64,000 bases of DNA from CAWGXG01 sp963826505 (GCA_963826505.1 CAWGXG010000007.1:310001-374000), one strand, 5' to 3'. Counted from the first letter of the stretch, positions 1-9,566 are shown. Translations and numbers: made by a program. Notes: generated from the sequence alone by a model not told the origin.

Positions 1-433
1 TCTTAAGCAGCATATCACGCAGAAACTCGCCTTCGGCGTGCTCGAATACAATATAATATTTGGTTTCGTCCTTGAACACGGTCTTGCCGTAGGGCCGCTG
101 GCGCAGATCGGCCTGCTGGTAGGCGGGCAGCAGCACCGGCAGCATGGGGTGCTGTTGGCTCTGGGCCAGCTCCGCCAACACACGCGCCTCGCGGCGCAGT
201 TGGTCCTGGCAGCCGGGATGCGCGACTTTGAGCAGCAGCGGCATACCGGCGCGCTCGGCCTCATAGATCGCGGCGTGACGCAGCACGCACAGCAGCCGGG
301 TCACCTGGATATCGGCCAGCCACTCGCCGTAATCGAAGATCAGCGGCATATTGCCCGCCGGGCAGTCCGGTTCCTGGCACCACAGATTACCGTCAACCGA
401 TACACGTTGGCAGATTGTGCAGATGTGCTTCAC
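1..433 (-). CDS. Ser/Thr protein kinase-like protein with N-terminal zinc finger (C-terminal part outside window)
   Basis: About 144 residues are visible before the gene leaves the window. The N-terminus has a CxxC pair (CTIC) and a later C-x4-C (CQEPDC), a small zinc-finger-like module. A kinase N-lobe follows: LLLKVAHPG supplies the likely ATP-anchoring lysine, RREARVLAEL looks like the alpha-C helix with its glutamate, and YYIVFEHAEGE looks like strand 5 and the hinge. The glycine-rich loop is not obvious, and the catalytic HRD and DFG motifs would lie outside. I chose the GTG start at 433 because AGAGGAAG lies just upstream. The gene diverges from eccC and an FHA-domain protein, so it may phosphorylate a ligand of that FHA domain (inference). 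Confidence 0.72.
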   Translation of the reverse strand, partial: MKHICTICQRVSVDGNLWCQEPDCPAGNMPLIFDYGEWLADIQVTRLLCVLRHAAIYEAERAGMPLLLKVAHPGCQDQLRREARVLAELAQSQQHPMLPVLLPAYQQADLRQRPYGKTVFKDETKYYIVFEHAEGEFLRDMLLK

Positions 434-579
434 GGGCTTCCTCTCGATTTGCGCTGAGGTTCACCTTTTTTTGCCCCAATGGCGAGCGCCTCACCCCGTG
501 CGCGTCCGCTTGACAGCTTCCCGCCGGATGTGCCAAAATGCCCCTATAACACTCAGCGCCATTGGTTGATTCAACCAGT

Positions 580-608
580 ACAGTACAGCGTTCTTGATTC
601 TGTGTCAA
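580..608 (-). promoter_or_regulatory. Predicted promoter of the kinase gene
   Basis: On the minus strand TTGACA (608-603) and TACTGT (585-580) are 17 bp apart, about 150 bp upstream of the kinase start. It lies in the 341 bp between the divergent kinase and eccC genes. I see no gene in that interval. Confidence 0.5.
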
Positions 609-708
609 ATGGCCTGTCCAACACGGTTTACTCCATTTCATGCCAGAAAGAATCTGGACCCCAACCCGGAACAAACCCGGTCGAAATGGGGCCATATATA
701 GAGTAGTG

Positions 709-725
709 TATAATACGGCTACAAT
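709..725 (+). promoter_or_regulatory. Possible -10 elements upstream of eccC
   Basis: TATAAT (709-714) and TACAAT (720-725) stand 50-65 bp before the eccC ATG in an AT-rich pocket. Neither has a convincing -35 hexamer at 16-18 bp. Confidence 0.35.
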
Positions 726-774
726 CGTCTGCGACTACTTTTCACGTCGTCCGTGAACACCGGAGAACAAACTC

Positions 775-3700
775 ATGCCCGAGTTTACCAACCGCCCGCC
801 ACGGATTCAGCCTGAACTCCCTTACGGTGACGTCACCATCCCGTCCCCACCGTCTTCGGATGCGACAGGACGCCAGCAGCTTGTCCAGGTCGCGCTGCCG
901 ATGGTGACGATCATCGGATATGTGTTCGTCAGCGCGACCGGGCAGGGGCGCAGTATGCTGCTCCTGATTCCAATGGGACTGTCAGTCGTCGCGTCGACGG
1001 CGGTGGCGCTGATCTCGTTCTTCCGCACCAACCGCGAAGAGGCCGAACAGCGCCGCGCCTACCAGCAAAGCCTGACCGAACTGCGCAAGGAGATGATGGC
1101 GTCGCACGACATGCAGCGCCGCTTCTACCTGCACAATTATCCCGAAACGGAGGAGGTGCTGGCTATCGCCGGGGACCGCGCCGGGCGATCGGTCGGTAAC
1201 CGCCTGTGGGAACGCCGCACGACGGACAGCGACTTCGGCGCGATCCGGCTGGGGATCGGCACGCGGCCTTCGACCGTGCGTTATTCCGTCACGGCGGGCG
1301 GCGAGAACGATCAAAGCCCGCTGATGAAGGACGCGCTCAAGCTGTCCGAGGATTCGCGCTATGTGAGCGACGTGCCGGTGACGATCCCGCTGCGCCGCTA
1401 CGAAAAACCCGATTCGGCCACAGCTCTCCCGGCCCAAGGCGGCGGGGAATCAGAGCCGACACCCTCCCCCGACAATATGCCGGTCGAGGCGCGCTTTTCG
1501 GTCGGGATCGCCGGGCATCATCAGGGCCAGACCTATAACTTCATCCGCGCCATGATGGCGCATTTCACCGCGTTTCACGCGCCGACGGATGCGCGACTCT
1601 ACGTGGTAGGATCGCCCGCCGCCCGCGCTCACTGGGACTGGGCGCGCTGGCTGCCACACTGCAACACGTCGCGCAACCAGCAGGGCACCGGCGACCAGTT
1701 GTGTTTTGAGCAGGACAAGGTACGCCGTTTTTGGGACGATCTCCAATCCGAGCTGGAGCGCCGCCAACTGCGTCTGGCCGACAAAGACAACACGACCGAT
1801 CCCACGCTGCCGCACCTGTTGGTCGTGGTCGATGGGCTGGCCGTGCAAGGCGAAGACTCGCCGCTCAACGAAGTACAGGCCGAGGCCGCGGTGTCGATCC
1901 TGCTCAACAACGGGCCGGACCTCGGCGCGTCGATTGTGTTCGTCGTGCCCGACCGCACCATGGTCCCCAGCGACTGCCGGGCCGTAGTCGAGATCGACCC
2001 GGTCGGCAACATGAATGGCTCCGGCACCGGCATCAACCGCGTGGAATCGCTGGCCTTTCGTTATGCGGAAGTCGGCGTCAACACGCTGCGCTACGTGGGC
2101 CGCGCGGATACGCTGACCGAAGAACGCGCCGATCAGGACTTCGCCCGGCAACTGGCCCCGCTGGCCGTGCGTACCACCTACGGCGCGGACCTGGCGACGG
2201 CGATCAACCTGCTCGAAATGAACACGGCAGAAACCGTCGAGGAAATCCCGTTTCTTGACTATTGGCGGCACACTCGCGAACCGGGTGCCTCCGAATGGCT
2301 GAGCGTGCCGATCGGCTTGATGCCGGGCAATAAGATTCGCTCGCTGCTGTTTTCGGCGGACGGCGACGGCGTGCACGGCATGATCGCCGGGACAACCGGT
2401 TCCGGTAAATCCGAACTGCTGCTGACGCTGATCACCGGGCTGGCGATCAAGTACGATCCCAGCGTGATCAACTTCGTGCTGGTGGACTACAAAGGCGGCG
2501 CGGCCTTCGACCCGTTCCGCACGCTGCCGCACTGCGTCGACATCGTGACCAACCTGCAAGGCACGGCGGGCGTGCGCACCTTTACCGCGCTGCGTTCCGA
2601 ACTCAACCGCCGTAGCAAGTTGATCGCGGATACCAACGTCAAGCACATCGTCCATTACCGCCAGAAGGGCCTGCATCTCACGCGCGAGCCGTTCCCCTTC
2701 TTGTTCGTGATCGTGGACGAGTTCGCGGAGATGGTGAAGGAAAACCCCGATTTCAAGGCGCAGCTCGACAGCATCACGCGCCTGGGCCGCGCGCTCGGCG
2801 TCACGCTGATCACCGCCACGCAGCGCCCTGCCGGGGCGGTCACCGACCAGATGCGCGCCAACATGAAGTTCCGCATCTGCCTGCGCGTCGAGACGATGGA
2901 AGACAGCCGCGAGCTGTTGCGCCGCTCGGACGCGGCCTTCCTGCCGCCCAACATTCCGGGCCGTGCCTATTTGCAGGTCGGCAACGAGAACATCGAGCTG
3001 ATGCAGGTCGCGCGGGCGGGCGGTCCCTACACCGGACCGCAGATTGACAGCGAGCCGCCCGTGATCTGGCTCGACCGCCAAAAGAAAACAACCGCCCAGG
3101 CGCGTCCTTCCGGGCCGCTGCAAGAAGCGCCCGCCCTCTCGGACGTGCTGGTCGAATTGATGCACCGTGCGGCGGAAGCCAGCGAAGATGTCGCCAAGCA
3201 GAAAAAACCCTGGCCCGATCCGCTGCCCGCCTATCTGCCGCTCTCCGCCGACTATATCGAAGGCGAAGCGCGCGATCCGCTGCTGCCGCTCAACCCGGCG
3301 GTGCAAGCCTGGACGCGCGGCGAAGGGCGTTGGAACGGCGTGGACTGGCAAACCGAGGCCATGCGCGCGCCCGTCGGCCTGATCGACAACCCGATCCGGG
3401 CCGAGCGTCTGCGCCTGACGCTGGACCTGACACGCGGGCACGCAGTCGTGTTTGGCGCGTCCGGTTGGGGCAAGACCACCTTCCTGCGCACGGTGATCAC
3501 CAGCCTGGCGGCGATCCATTCGCCAGACGAACTGCACATCTATATCTTCGACTTCGGCGGGCGCGGTCTGGATGTGCTCGACGCGCTGCCGCATCGCGGC
3601 GCATCGATCATGCCGTCCGAGGAAGAACGCGTGCAGCGCCTGCTGCGCCGCATCGAGAGCATGCTCGAAGAACGCAACCGCATTCTCAGCCAGGCGCGCG

Positions 3701-5073
3701 CCGACAATCTAAGCACCTACAACGCCAACAACCCCGATCACATCCTGCCCGCGATCCTGTTCGTGATCGACAACTTCGCCGAGTTCCGCGAGAACTACGA
3801 AAACATGCTGGACTCGCTGATCGGCATTGCGCGCGAGGGCCGCGCCTACGGCGTGCACCTGCTCGTCACGGCGGAGCAATCCAGCGCCATCCCCGGTAAG
3901 TTATTCAGCCTGTTCACGGAACGCATCGCGCTCAAGCTGGCCGACAAGGCCGAATATGCCAACGTGGTCGGGCGCGGCGTGCCGGGCGTGGACGACATCG
4001 CCGGGCGCGGGTTCGTGTCCGTCGAGCGCACGCCGCTCGAATTTCAGGCGGCGGTGCCGGTCGGCATTTCTGAAGATGAAGAGGCCGAAGGGCTAGACGA
4101 AACCGCAAAGCTGGCCATGTTCGCGCAGCTGCTCAACGCGGCGTGGCAGGGCGCGCGGCCCGAAGGCATCGACATTCTGCGCACGATCATCCCGCTGCGC
4201 AGCGTGCTGCCCGCCTTGGGCAAAGGGCCGGACCGCATCCAGACGATCCTCGGGTTGGAAGACCTGGAACTGAAACCCGCCATGCTCGATTTGCAACAGC
4301 GCGGGCCGCATTTCGTGGTCGTGGGGCCGCCGCTGTGTGGCAAGACGACCGTGCTGCGCAGTTGGGTGCTGGCGCTGGCCCACAGCTACGCGCCGACGCG
4401 CGTCCATATGGTGTTGATCGACTTCCAGCAGCGCTTCTTCAAGTATGGCGGCAAGCATACGCTGGGCGATCTGCCGCACGTGCTGGAAGCGATCTCTGAG
4501 AAGGAACAGCTCACCGCCGCGATCGATAAGTTGATGTACGAATACACGGCGCGTCCCGCCGACGAGGAGCGCCCGGAGGTGTTCATCATCGCGGATAATT
4601 ACGACGACTTCGCCAATGTGGTCGGCTCGCCCACGCGCGCCAAGGAATACAGCGATCTGGCCGAGCTGGCGCGCAAATATGGGCCGGAAGGGTTGCACTT
4701 CGTCATGTGCGGATCACTCGCCATCACGCGCGCGATGGACGATTTCATGAAGCAAGTTGTGTCGCCGCGTTATGGCCTGGGGCTGGATGCGTCCGACGCG
4801 CCCGGTGCGTTGGGCGGGCGCGTGCGCGGCGGGGCCAGCACCGACGAATTCCCGCCGGGGCGCGGCTACGTGGTCAAAGCGGGCCGTCTGGCCCTGATCC
4901 AGACCGCGATCCCGCACGACGAAAGCAATCTCGAAGGCTCGCTGGATGCGTGGGTAGAGGAGATTGCCCAGGCGTACCCGGAGCACGCGCGCTGGTACAA
5001 AGAGATCAACCCGCCGCCGCCTGAGCCGGAAGAGCCCGCCGAAGAGGACACAAGCAAAGTAACCGCCCGCTAG
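775..5073 (+). CDS. eccC: EccC-type FtsK/SpoIIIE ATPase with three ATPase domains (type VII secretion-like)
   Basis: This 1432-residue protein has the architecture of EccC, the motor of type VII (ESX) secretion. Two membrane segments lie at about residues 40-85, followed by a coiled, charged stretch. Three P-loop domains follow: GTTGSGKSE (about 539), GASGWGKTT (about 894) and GPPLCGKTT (about 1184). Domain 1 has a full Walker B (FVIVDEF, about 643). Domains 2 and 3 have VIDN and IADN at that place, lacking the glutamate, as is common for the regulatory domains of EccC. The C-terminal tail is proline- and acid-rich. No WXG100 substrate gene is visible downstream; such genes could lie outside the window. 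The ubiquitin-like/FHA protein follows after 20 bp. Confidence 0.9.
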   Translation: MPEFTNRPPRIQPELPYGDVTIPSPPSSDATGRQQLVQVALPMVTIIGYVFVSATGQGRSMLLLIPMGLSVVASTAVALISFFRTNREEAEQRRAYQQSLTELRKEMMASHDMQRRFYLHNYPETEEVLAIAGDRAGRSVGNRLWERRTTDSDFGAIRLGIGTRPSTVRYSVTAGGENDQSPLMKDALKLSEDSRYVSDVPVTIPLRRYEKPDSATALPAQGGGESEPTPSPDNMPVEARFSVGIAGHHQGQTYNFIRAMMAHFTAFHAPTDARLYVVGSPAARAHWDWARWLPHCNTSRNQQGTGDQLCFEQDKVRRFWDDLQSELERRQLRLADKDNTTDPTLPHLLVVVDGLAVQGEDSPLNEVQAEAAVSILLNNGPDLGASIVFVVPDRTMVPSDCRAVVEIDPVGNMNGSGTGINRVESLAFRYAEVGVNTLRYVGRADTLTEERADQDFARQLAPLAVRTTYGADLATAINLLEMNTAETVEEIPFLDYWRHTREPGASEWLSVPIGLMPGNKIRSLLFSADGDGVHGMIAGTTGSGKSELLLTLITGLAIKYDPSVINFVLVDYKGGAAFDPFRTLPHCVDIVTNLQGTAGVRTFTALRSELNRRSKLIADTNVKHIVHYRQKGLHLTREPFPFLFVIVDEFAEMVKENPDFKAQLDSITRLGRALGVTLITATQRPAGAVTDQMRANMKFRICLRVETMEDSRELLRRSDAAFLPPNIPGRAYLQVGNENIELMQVARAGGPYTGPQIDSEPPVIWLDRQKKTTAQARPSGPLQEAPALSDVLVELMHRAAEASEDVAKQKKPWPDPLPAYLPLSADYIEGEARDPLLPLNPAVQAWTRGEGRWNGVDWQTEAMRAPVGLIDNPIRAERLRLTLDLTRGHAVVFGASGWGKTTFLRTVITSLAAIHSPDELHIYIFDFGGRGLDVLDALPHRGASIMPSEEERVQRLLRRIESMLEERNRILSQARADNLSTYNANNPDHILPAILFVIDNFAEFRENYENMLDSLIGIAREGRAYGVHLLVTAEQSSAIPGKLFSLFTERIALKLADKAEYANVVGRGVPGVDDIAGRGFVSVERTPLEFQAAVPVGISEDEEAEGLDETAKLAMFAQLLNAAWQGARPEGIDILRTIIPLRSVLPALGKGPDRIQTILGLEDLELKPAMLDLQQRGPHFVVVGPPLCGKTTVLRSWVLALAHSYAPTRVHMVLIDFQQRFFKYGGKHTLGDLPHVLEAISEKEQLTAAIDKLMYEYTARPADEERPEVFIIADNYDDFANVVGSPTRAKEYSDLAELARKYGPEGLHFVMCGSLAITRAMDDFMKQVVSPRYGLGLDASDAPGALGGRVRGGASTDEFPPGRGYVVKAGRLALIQTAIPHDESNLEGSLDAWVEEIAQAYPEHARWYKEINPPPPEPEEPAEEDTSKVTAR

Positions 5074-5093
5074 GGGTACGATAGGGATGCCGC

Positions 5094-5738
5094 ATGGACC
5101 GCATCACACTGACTATTACGTCCGATCTATTTGATGACGATGATGTCGATCAACAGGCCTCGGTGCGCGCCAATCTCACCGTGCGCGGGCTGGTCGAAGA
5201 AATCCGCCGCGAGTTTAACCTGCTCGATGGGGAGTATACGCTGTCGACCAAGGGCAGCAAGAAAGCGCTCGACGCCGACAAAACGATGGATCAGTTGGAT
5301 CTCAAAACCGGGGCGGAACTGGTCTTCACGCGCCAGCGCAACCGCCTCAGCCAACAGATCGTCGCGCGCGGCGGGCAGTTCTTCCAGGCGATCACAGGGC
5401 GCGCTCAGGCGATGCTGCGCGAAGAAGGCAGCGCCAAGGTGTATGCGCTGGAATGGCAGCCCGCGATCATCGGTCGCCCGGACGCTAACAACGCGGCCAG
5501 CGCCGAGATGTTGGCCGTCAACCTGGGCGATCTGCCAGAAGCGCGCACTGTCTCGCGCCAGCATGCGCGCATCTCGGAATATGGCGGGCAGTTTTACCTG
5601 GAAGGGCTGGCCCAGCGCAACCCGACGTTTCTGAATGACCGCGAGCTGCTGCCCGGCGAAAAACGCGCCTTGATGCCCGGCGACGAAATCCGTGTGGGCA
5701 AGATTATGCTCACATTCGATCTCCAGCAGCGGGGCTAA
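5094..5738 (+). CDS. Ubiquitin-like (EsaB/YukD-type) domain fused to FHA domain
   Basis: The protein has 214 residues. Residues 1-80 read as a beta-grasp ubiquitin-like domain of the YukD/EsaB kind found in type VII secretion loci. Residues about 115-212 form an FHA phosphothreonine-binding domain, with the typical features IIGRPD, SRQHARIS and NPTFLND. The gene follows eccC closely and ends at a terminator, so the two form a unit. A fusion of the EsaB-like and FHA modules would couple the secretion ATPase to phosphorylation, and the divergent kinase gene is a natural partner. The domains are read from sequence; the coupling is inference. Confidence 0.8.
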   Translation: MDRITLTITSDLFDDDDVDQQASVRANLTVRGLVEEIRREFNLLDGEYTLSTKGSKKALDADKTMDQLDLKTGAELVFTRQRNRLSQQIVARGGQFFQAITGRAQAMLREEGSAKVYALEWQPAIIGRPDANNAASAEMLAVNLGDLPEARTVSRQHARISEYGGQFYLEGLAQRNPTFLNDRELLPGEKRALMPGDEIRVGKIMLTFDLQQRG

Positions 5739-5776
5739 ACGCGCGGCAGCGCCGCGTCACACCGTTTTGAAACACG

Positions 5777-5812
5777 CGCAGGCGACCATGTGATCCGGTC
5801 GCCTGCGATTTT
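5777..5812 (+). terminator. Intrinsic terminator after eccC-FHA unit
   Basis: An 11-bp perfect stem (5777-5787 with 5797-5807), nine-base loop, then ATTTTG. It closes the eccC unit. Confidence 0.75.
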
Positions 5813-5911
5813 GTGTACATCTGACGTTGGCACAGGCCCCAATCCTGCGGATAATCGGCATGATGCAACCCGTTCTCAGACGGGCAGAAGGCAACATGAG
5901 AGGCGTAGCGC

Positions 5912-6391
5912 GTGCCCTATTTGATCGACGGCCATAACCTGATCGGACAGCTCCCCGGCATCGATCTGCAAGACCCTGACGACGAGGTGCGCCTGGTCGA
6001 ACGGCTGCGCAGCGCGATGGGGCGCATGCGCACGCGTTGCACAGTGGTCTTCGACGCCGGGCTGCCGGGCGGCCCCTCGCGCGAGCTGTCCACGCCGAGC
6101 GTGCAGGTGGTCTTCGCACACGGCGGCACGACGGCGGATCGCATCATCATGGAGCGCATTCGCGCCGCCCGCGATCCGAACCGCTGGATCATCGTCACTA
6201 ACGATCAGGTCATCGTAACCGCTGCCCGCCGCCGGGGCATGCGCGTGATCGCATCGGGGGCTTTCGTGCGTGAGATGAACGCCCCGCCGCCGATCACCGA
6301 CGATGAAAACCCCAATCCTCATATTGGGCCCGCTGAGTTGGACGAATGGCTGGCCCTGTTCGGCGGCGAACCGGACGACAACTCCACCTGA
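5912..6391 (+). CDS. YacP-like NYN domain ribonuclease
   Basis: The 159-residue protein begins YLIDGHNLIGQ, the N-terminal strand and first acidic residue of NYN/PIN-like nucleases. It continues with VVFDAG, then GTTADRIIMERI and WIIVTNDQVIV, which carry the remaining conserved aspartates. This matches the YacP (Rae1-like) family, ribosome-associated or RNA-processing endonucleases. The GTG start has GAGAGG upstream. It is probably monocistronic, between two terminator-like hairpins. Substrate unknown. Confidence 0.82.
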   Translation: MPYLIDGHNLIGQLPGIDLQDPDDEVRLVERLRSAMGRMRTRCTVVFDAGLPGGPSRELSTPSVQVVFAHGGTTADRIIMERIRAARDPNRWIIVTNDQVIVTAARRRGMRVIASGAFVREMNAPPPITDDENPNPHIGPAELDEWLALFGGEPDDNST

Positions 6392-6766
6392 CCGGCACGT
6401 AGGCTCTCTATTTTCGAAATTAATCTGCTTCTCATTTTATATTCACACACGACTAAGGCGCCGCGCTTATTATCATGTTCATAAGCGTCTCCACTTGATC
6501 GGATGCAGTGGCTCATGTAATGGGAAGTGGCTTGTAGGAAGAGACGCTTGGCCTAGCATGCACGGAGATGCGCGTCGCCGGTAGCGTTGTTAGGCCTACC
6601 AACTAGGGTCGTTTGTGATGCCCCCCCCTCATCGCAAACGGCTCTATTTTTTTGTGTGTGCCCTCCGCACGATCTCGCAGGTAGCGCAAACCGCCCCGGC
6701 TTTGTAGACTCTGCGGCAACTGGTTTGATGGCCGCCTGGCCCTGCACCTTGCTGCGAGAAAATTCT
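6392..6766. other. Intergenic region before galT
   Basis: No gene is seen in these 375 bp. They hold an inverted repeat, CGCTTAT (6464-6470) with ATAAGCG (6481-6487), and the terminator-like hairpin listed next. The galT promoter should be here, but I cannot fix it with confidence. Confidence 0.5.
6607..6653 (+). terminator. Terminator or attenuator hairpin upstream of galT
   Basis: About 14 bp of stem (6607-6620 with 6630-6643, including G-T pairs) around a C-rich loop, followed shortly by seven T (6647-6653). It is 216 bp after the NYN gene and 114 bp before galT, so it either ends the former or attenuates the latter. Confidence 0.6.
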
Positions 6767-7804
6767 ATGTTTGATGTTAATGAACACCCGCACAGGCGTT
6801 ATAACCCGCTGACCGCCGAATGGATTTTGGTGTCTCCGCACCGCGCGAAACGTCCGTGGCAAGGCGAAGTCGCCGATGCGCCGTCGGATACGCGCCCGGC
6901 TTACGACCCGACCTGCTATTTGTGCCCCGGCAATACGCGGGCGGGCGGGCGCACCAACCCACTGTACACCGGCACGTATGTGTTCGACAACGACTTCCCC
7001 GCCCTGCTGCCCGACACGCCCACCGACGATCTCGAAGAACATCCCCTCTTTCGCATCCAGGGCGAGCGCGGGATTTGCCGCGTGATCTGCTTCAGCCCGC
7101 GCCACGACTTGACGCTGGCTCTCATGGATGCGGACGAAATTCGCCCGGTCGTTGATACGTGGGCCGAGCAAACGCTCGATCTCGGCTCGCGCGACTTCAT
7201 CGGCTATGTGCAGATCTTCGAGAACAAGGGCGAGATGATGGGCTGCTCCAACCCGCACCCGCACGGCCAGATCTGGTCCACGCGGCGTATGCCGCGCGAG
7301 ATCGATAAAGAACTGGTCACGCAGCGCGATTACTACAACGCGCACGGCGTCACGCTGCTGGCGGATTATCTGGCGGAAGAACGTCGCCGCGCCGAGCGTA
7401 TCATCTACGCCAACGATCATTTCACCGTGCTGGTGCCGTTTTGGGCGATCTGGCCGTTTGAAACGCTGGTGATCAGCAACCGCCCCGCGCGCAGCGTCCC
7501 TGATCTGGACGATGGCGAGCGTGATGCCCTGGCCGACGCGATCCATCATGTGACGGTGCGCTACGACAACCTGTTCCATACGTCGTTCCCGTACAGCATG
7601 GGCTTTCACCAGCAGCCCACCGATGGGGCCGATTACGCCTTCTGGCACCTGCACGCCCATTACTTCCCGCCGCTGCTGCGCAGCGCCACGGTGAAAAAGC
7701 ACATGGTCGGTTACGAAATGCTGGGCACGCCGCAGCGCGACATCACCGCCGAACAAGCCGCGGGCCGCCTGCGCGAACAAAACGCCGTCCACTATCTGCG
7801 CTAA
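6767..7804 (+). CDS. galT: Galactose-1-phosphate uridylyltransferase
   Basis: GalT moves UMP between UDP-glucose and galactose-1-phosphate in the Leloir pathway. From the ATG at 6767 the protein has 345 residues, the usual family length, starting MFDVNEHPHRRYNPL. The catalytic HPH triplet is in NPHPHGQIWS with the second histidine at residue 166. CYLCPGN supplies the N-terminal metal-binding cysteines. An in-frame upstream extension to 6587 is open but runs through the hairpin region and lacks family similarity, so I reject it. galK follows 148 bp downstream. Confidence 0.95.
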   Translation: MFDVNEHPHRRYNPLTAEWILVSPHRAKRPWQGEVADAPSDTRPAYDPTCYLCPGNTRAGGRTNPLYTGTYVFDNDFPALLPDTPTDDLEEHPLFRIQGERGICRVICFSPRHDLTLALMDADEIRPVVDTWAEQTLDLGSRDFIGYVQIFENKGEMMGCSNPHPHGQIWSTRRMPREIDKELVTQRDYYNAHGVTLLADYLAEERRRAERIIYANDHFTVLVPFWAIWPFETLVISNRPARSVPDLDDGERDALADAIHHVTVRYDNLFHTSFPYSMGFHQQPTDGADYAFWHLHAHYFPPLLRSATVKKHMVGYEMLGTPQRDITAEQAAGRLREQNAVHYLR

Positions 7805-7952
7805 CGGGAGGCCAATTAGTTCGTAAAGATAGAACGCTGAAAATAGCTCGAGAATACCGCGCCACAGGATGCGCACTCCGCGTTATAATGGACTTCATCA
7901 GCGTGGGGCTGGGATTCTCGCCGCATTCAACTCAAAGGGACATGGGCCTGTT

Positions 7953-9104
7953 ATGGCAGTCAAAGAAACGGTTCTCACCACATTTAAAGAGAAATTTGGG
8001 ACAACGCCAACGCTGATGGCGCGCGCGCCCGGACGCGTCAATATCATTGGCGAGCACACGGATTATAATGACGGGTTTGTGCTGCCTGCCGCCATCGACC
8101 GCGAAATTTACGTCGCGGCCCGTCCGCGGCCCGACAACACGGTCAACCTCGTGTCGATCGATTTTGACGCGCGTACCACCTTCACGCTGGACACACTCGA
8201 CGATCCCGATCTGCCCGCCTGGAGCAAATATCCGCGCGGCGCGCTGTGGTGGCTGATCGACCAGGGGCACACGCTGCCCGGCTTCGATGCCGTGATCGGG
8301 GGGAATATTCCGGTCGGTGCGGGGTTGTCTTCATCGGCGGCGGTCGAAGTCGTGATGCTCGAATTAGGACTGGCGCTGGCCGGTGACGAGCTGACCCAGG
8401 TCGAAAAGGCGCTGGCGGGCGTCGAAGTCGAGCACCAGTTCATCGGCATGCCGTGCGGCGTCATGGATCAGATGGCGTCCGCGCTGGGCAAGGCCGGTCA
8501 TGCCCTGATGATCGACTGTCGCAGCCTGGAAACGCGCACCATCCCGATTCCGGACGGGGTGAGTATCGTCATCATGGATACGGGCAAGCGGCGCGGGCTG
8601 GTGGATTCCGAATATGCGCTGCGGCGCGAGCAGTGCGAAGCTGCCGCCGAAAAACTCGGCGTGGCGGCCTTGCGCGACGCGGGTATGATCGAGCTTGAAG
8701 CGGCCAAAGATAAACTAGACGATCTGCTGTACCGCCGCGCTAAGCACATCATCAGTGAGAATCGGCGCGTGCAAGCGACCGTAGTTTTTTTCCAGGCGCG
8801 CAGCCTGGTCTCGGTCGGGCAAGCGCTCAGAGACAGTCACGCCAGCCTGCGCGACGATTACGAAGTGAGCTGTCGCGAGCTGGACATTATGTGCGAGCTG
8901 GCGAACGCGCAGCCGGGCTGCATCGGCGCGCGCATGACCGGCGCCGGCTTTGGCGGATGCGCGGTGGCGCTGGTCCGCACCGAGGCAGTCGACGAGTTTG
9001 TGAAGGCCGTCGAACCCGCCTACAACGCGCAAAGCGGCCTCACGGCGCAGTTGTACGTCTGCCAGGCGGCAGCCGGCAGCGGCGTCGAACGGCTGCAAGG
9101 CTGA
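7953..9104 (+). CDS. galK: Galactokinase
   Basis: GalK phosphorylates galactose at C1. The protein has 383 residues from ATG 7953. It shows the galactokinase signature (APGRVNIIGEHTDYNDG), the GHMP ATP loop (PVGAGLSSSAAVE) and the C-terminal GAGFGGC motif. AAAGGGA precedes the start. With galT it covers the kinase and transferase steps of galactose use; galE and galM are not in the window. The next genes degrade a sulfosugar, and both sugars occur on thylakoid glycolipids. Confidence 0.95.
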   Translation: MAVKETVLTTFKEKFGTTPTLMARAPGRVNIIGEHTDYNDGFVLPAAIDREIYVAARPRPDNTVNLVSIDFDARTTFTLDTLDDPDLPAWSKYPRGALWWLIDQGHTLPGFDAVIGGNIPVGAGLSSSAAVEVVMLELGLALAGDELTQVEKALAGVEVEHQFIGMPCGVMDQMASALGKAGHALMIDCRSLETRTIPIPDGVSIVIMDTGKRRGLVDSEYALRREQCEAAAEKLGVAALRDAGMIELEAAKDKLDDLLYRRAKHIISENRRVQATVVFFQARSLVSVGQALRDSHASLRDDYEVSCRELDIMCELANAQPGCIGARMTGAGFGGCAVALVRTEAVDEFVKAVEPAYNAQSGLTAQLYVCQAAAGSGVERLQG

Positions 9105-9179
9105 TTGGCGGCTCGGGTTGGTGTGAACCGACCGATCGTTTCACTGTTCGCTGTCACCTGATCGCTGATCGCTGGACCA

Positions 9180-9566
9180 ATGACACCCAAAACAACTTCC
9201 GGCAACGTATTTTTTGATCACTGGCAAGACTGCCTGCGCGCACACTTTGTGTACGTGCTCCGCATCGGCGATCACATCACCGAGCCGACGCTGCGCGAGG
9301 TCCTGCTGCAAACCGGTCTGACCGAGGACGATTTCGCCGTGCTGTACGACGAGGCCGACAAACTCGGACCGCTGGATCCCAATGCCGCGCCTGTCTCAGA
9401 GACAGACGAAGACGACTTCGACGCATTCGAAGCGGGTCAGGACGAGGATAGTGCAGCGGTGGGCGAACCACCCGCCGCTTCTTCCTCTTCAGACGAAGAA
9501 GACGATTACGCCGAGGACGACGATTTTGGCTCCGTGGACAGCAGTGGGCAGCTTTCCATGTTTTGA
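9180..9566 (+). CDS. Small acidic protein ending in a possible beta-clamp-binding motif
   Basis: I do not recognise this 128-residue protein. Residues 1-62 look globular and helical (LREVLLQTGLTEDDFAVLY). The rest is an Asp/Glu/Ser-rich, probably disordered tail. It ends exactly in QLSMF, which resembles the QL(S/D)LF peptide that docks clients on the replication sliding clamp. The motif is seen; its function is inference and short motifs occur by chance. It sits between galK and the GH4 promoter, not obviously linked to either. Confidence 0.65.
   Translation: MTPKTTSGNVFFDHWQDCLRAHFVYVLRIGDHITEPTLREVLLQTGLTEDDFAVLYDEADKLGPLDPNAAPVSETDEDDFDAFEAGQDEDSAAVGEPPAASSSSDEEDDYAEDDDFGSVDSSGQLSMF

Noticed and set aside
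1450..3594. Long open frame antisense to eccC (714 codons)
   Set aside because: It is Arg/Gln/His-rich, typical of an antisense shadow of a GC-rich gene, lacks a ribosome site and overlaps a certain EccC.
6644..7876. Open frame antisense to galT
   Set aside because: galT is unambiguous; the antisense product has shadow-type composition.
9143..9174. CTGATCGCTGATCGCTG stretch, partly repeated near 14021-14056
   Set aside because: Short, low-complexity and only partly matching; too weak to call a repeat family.
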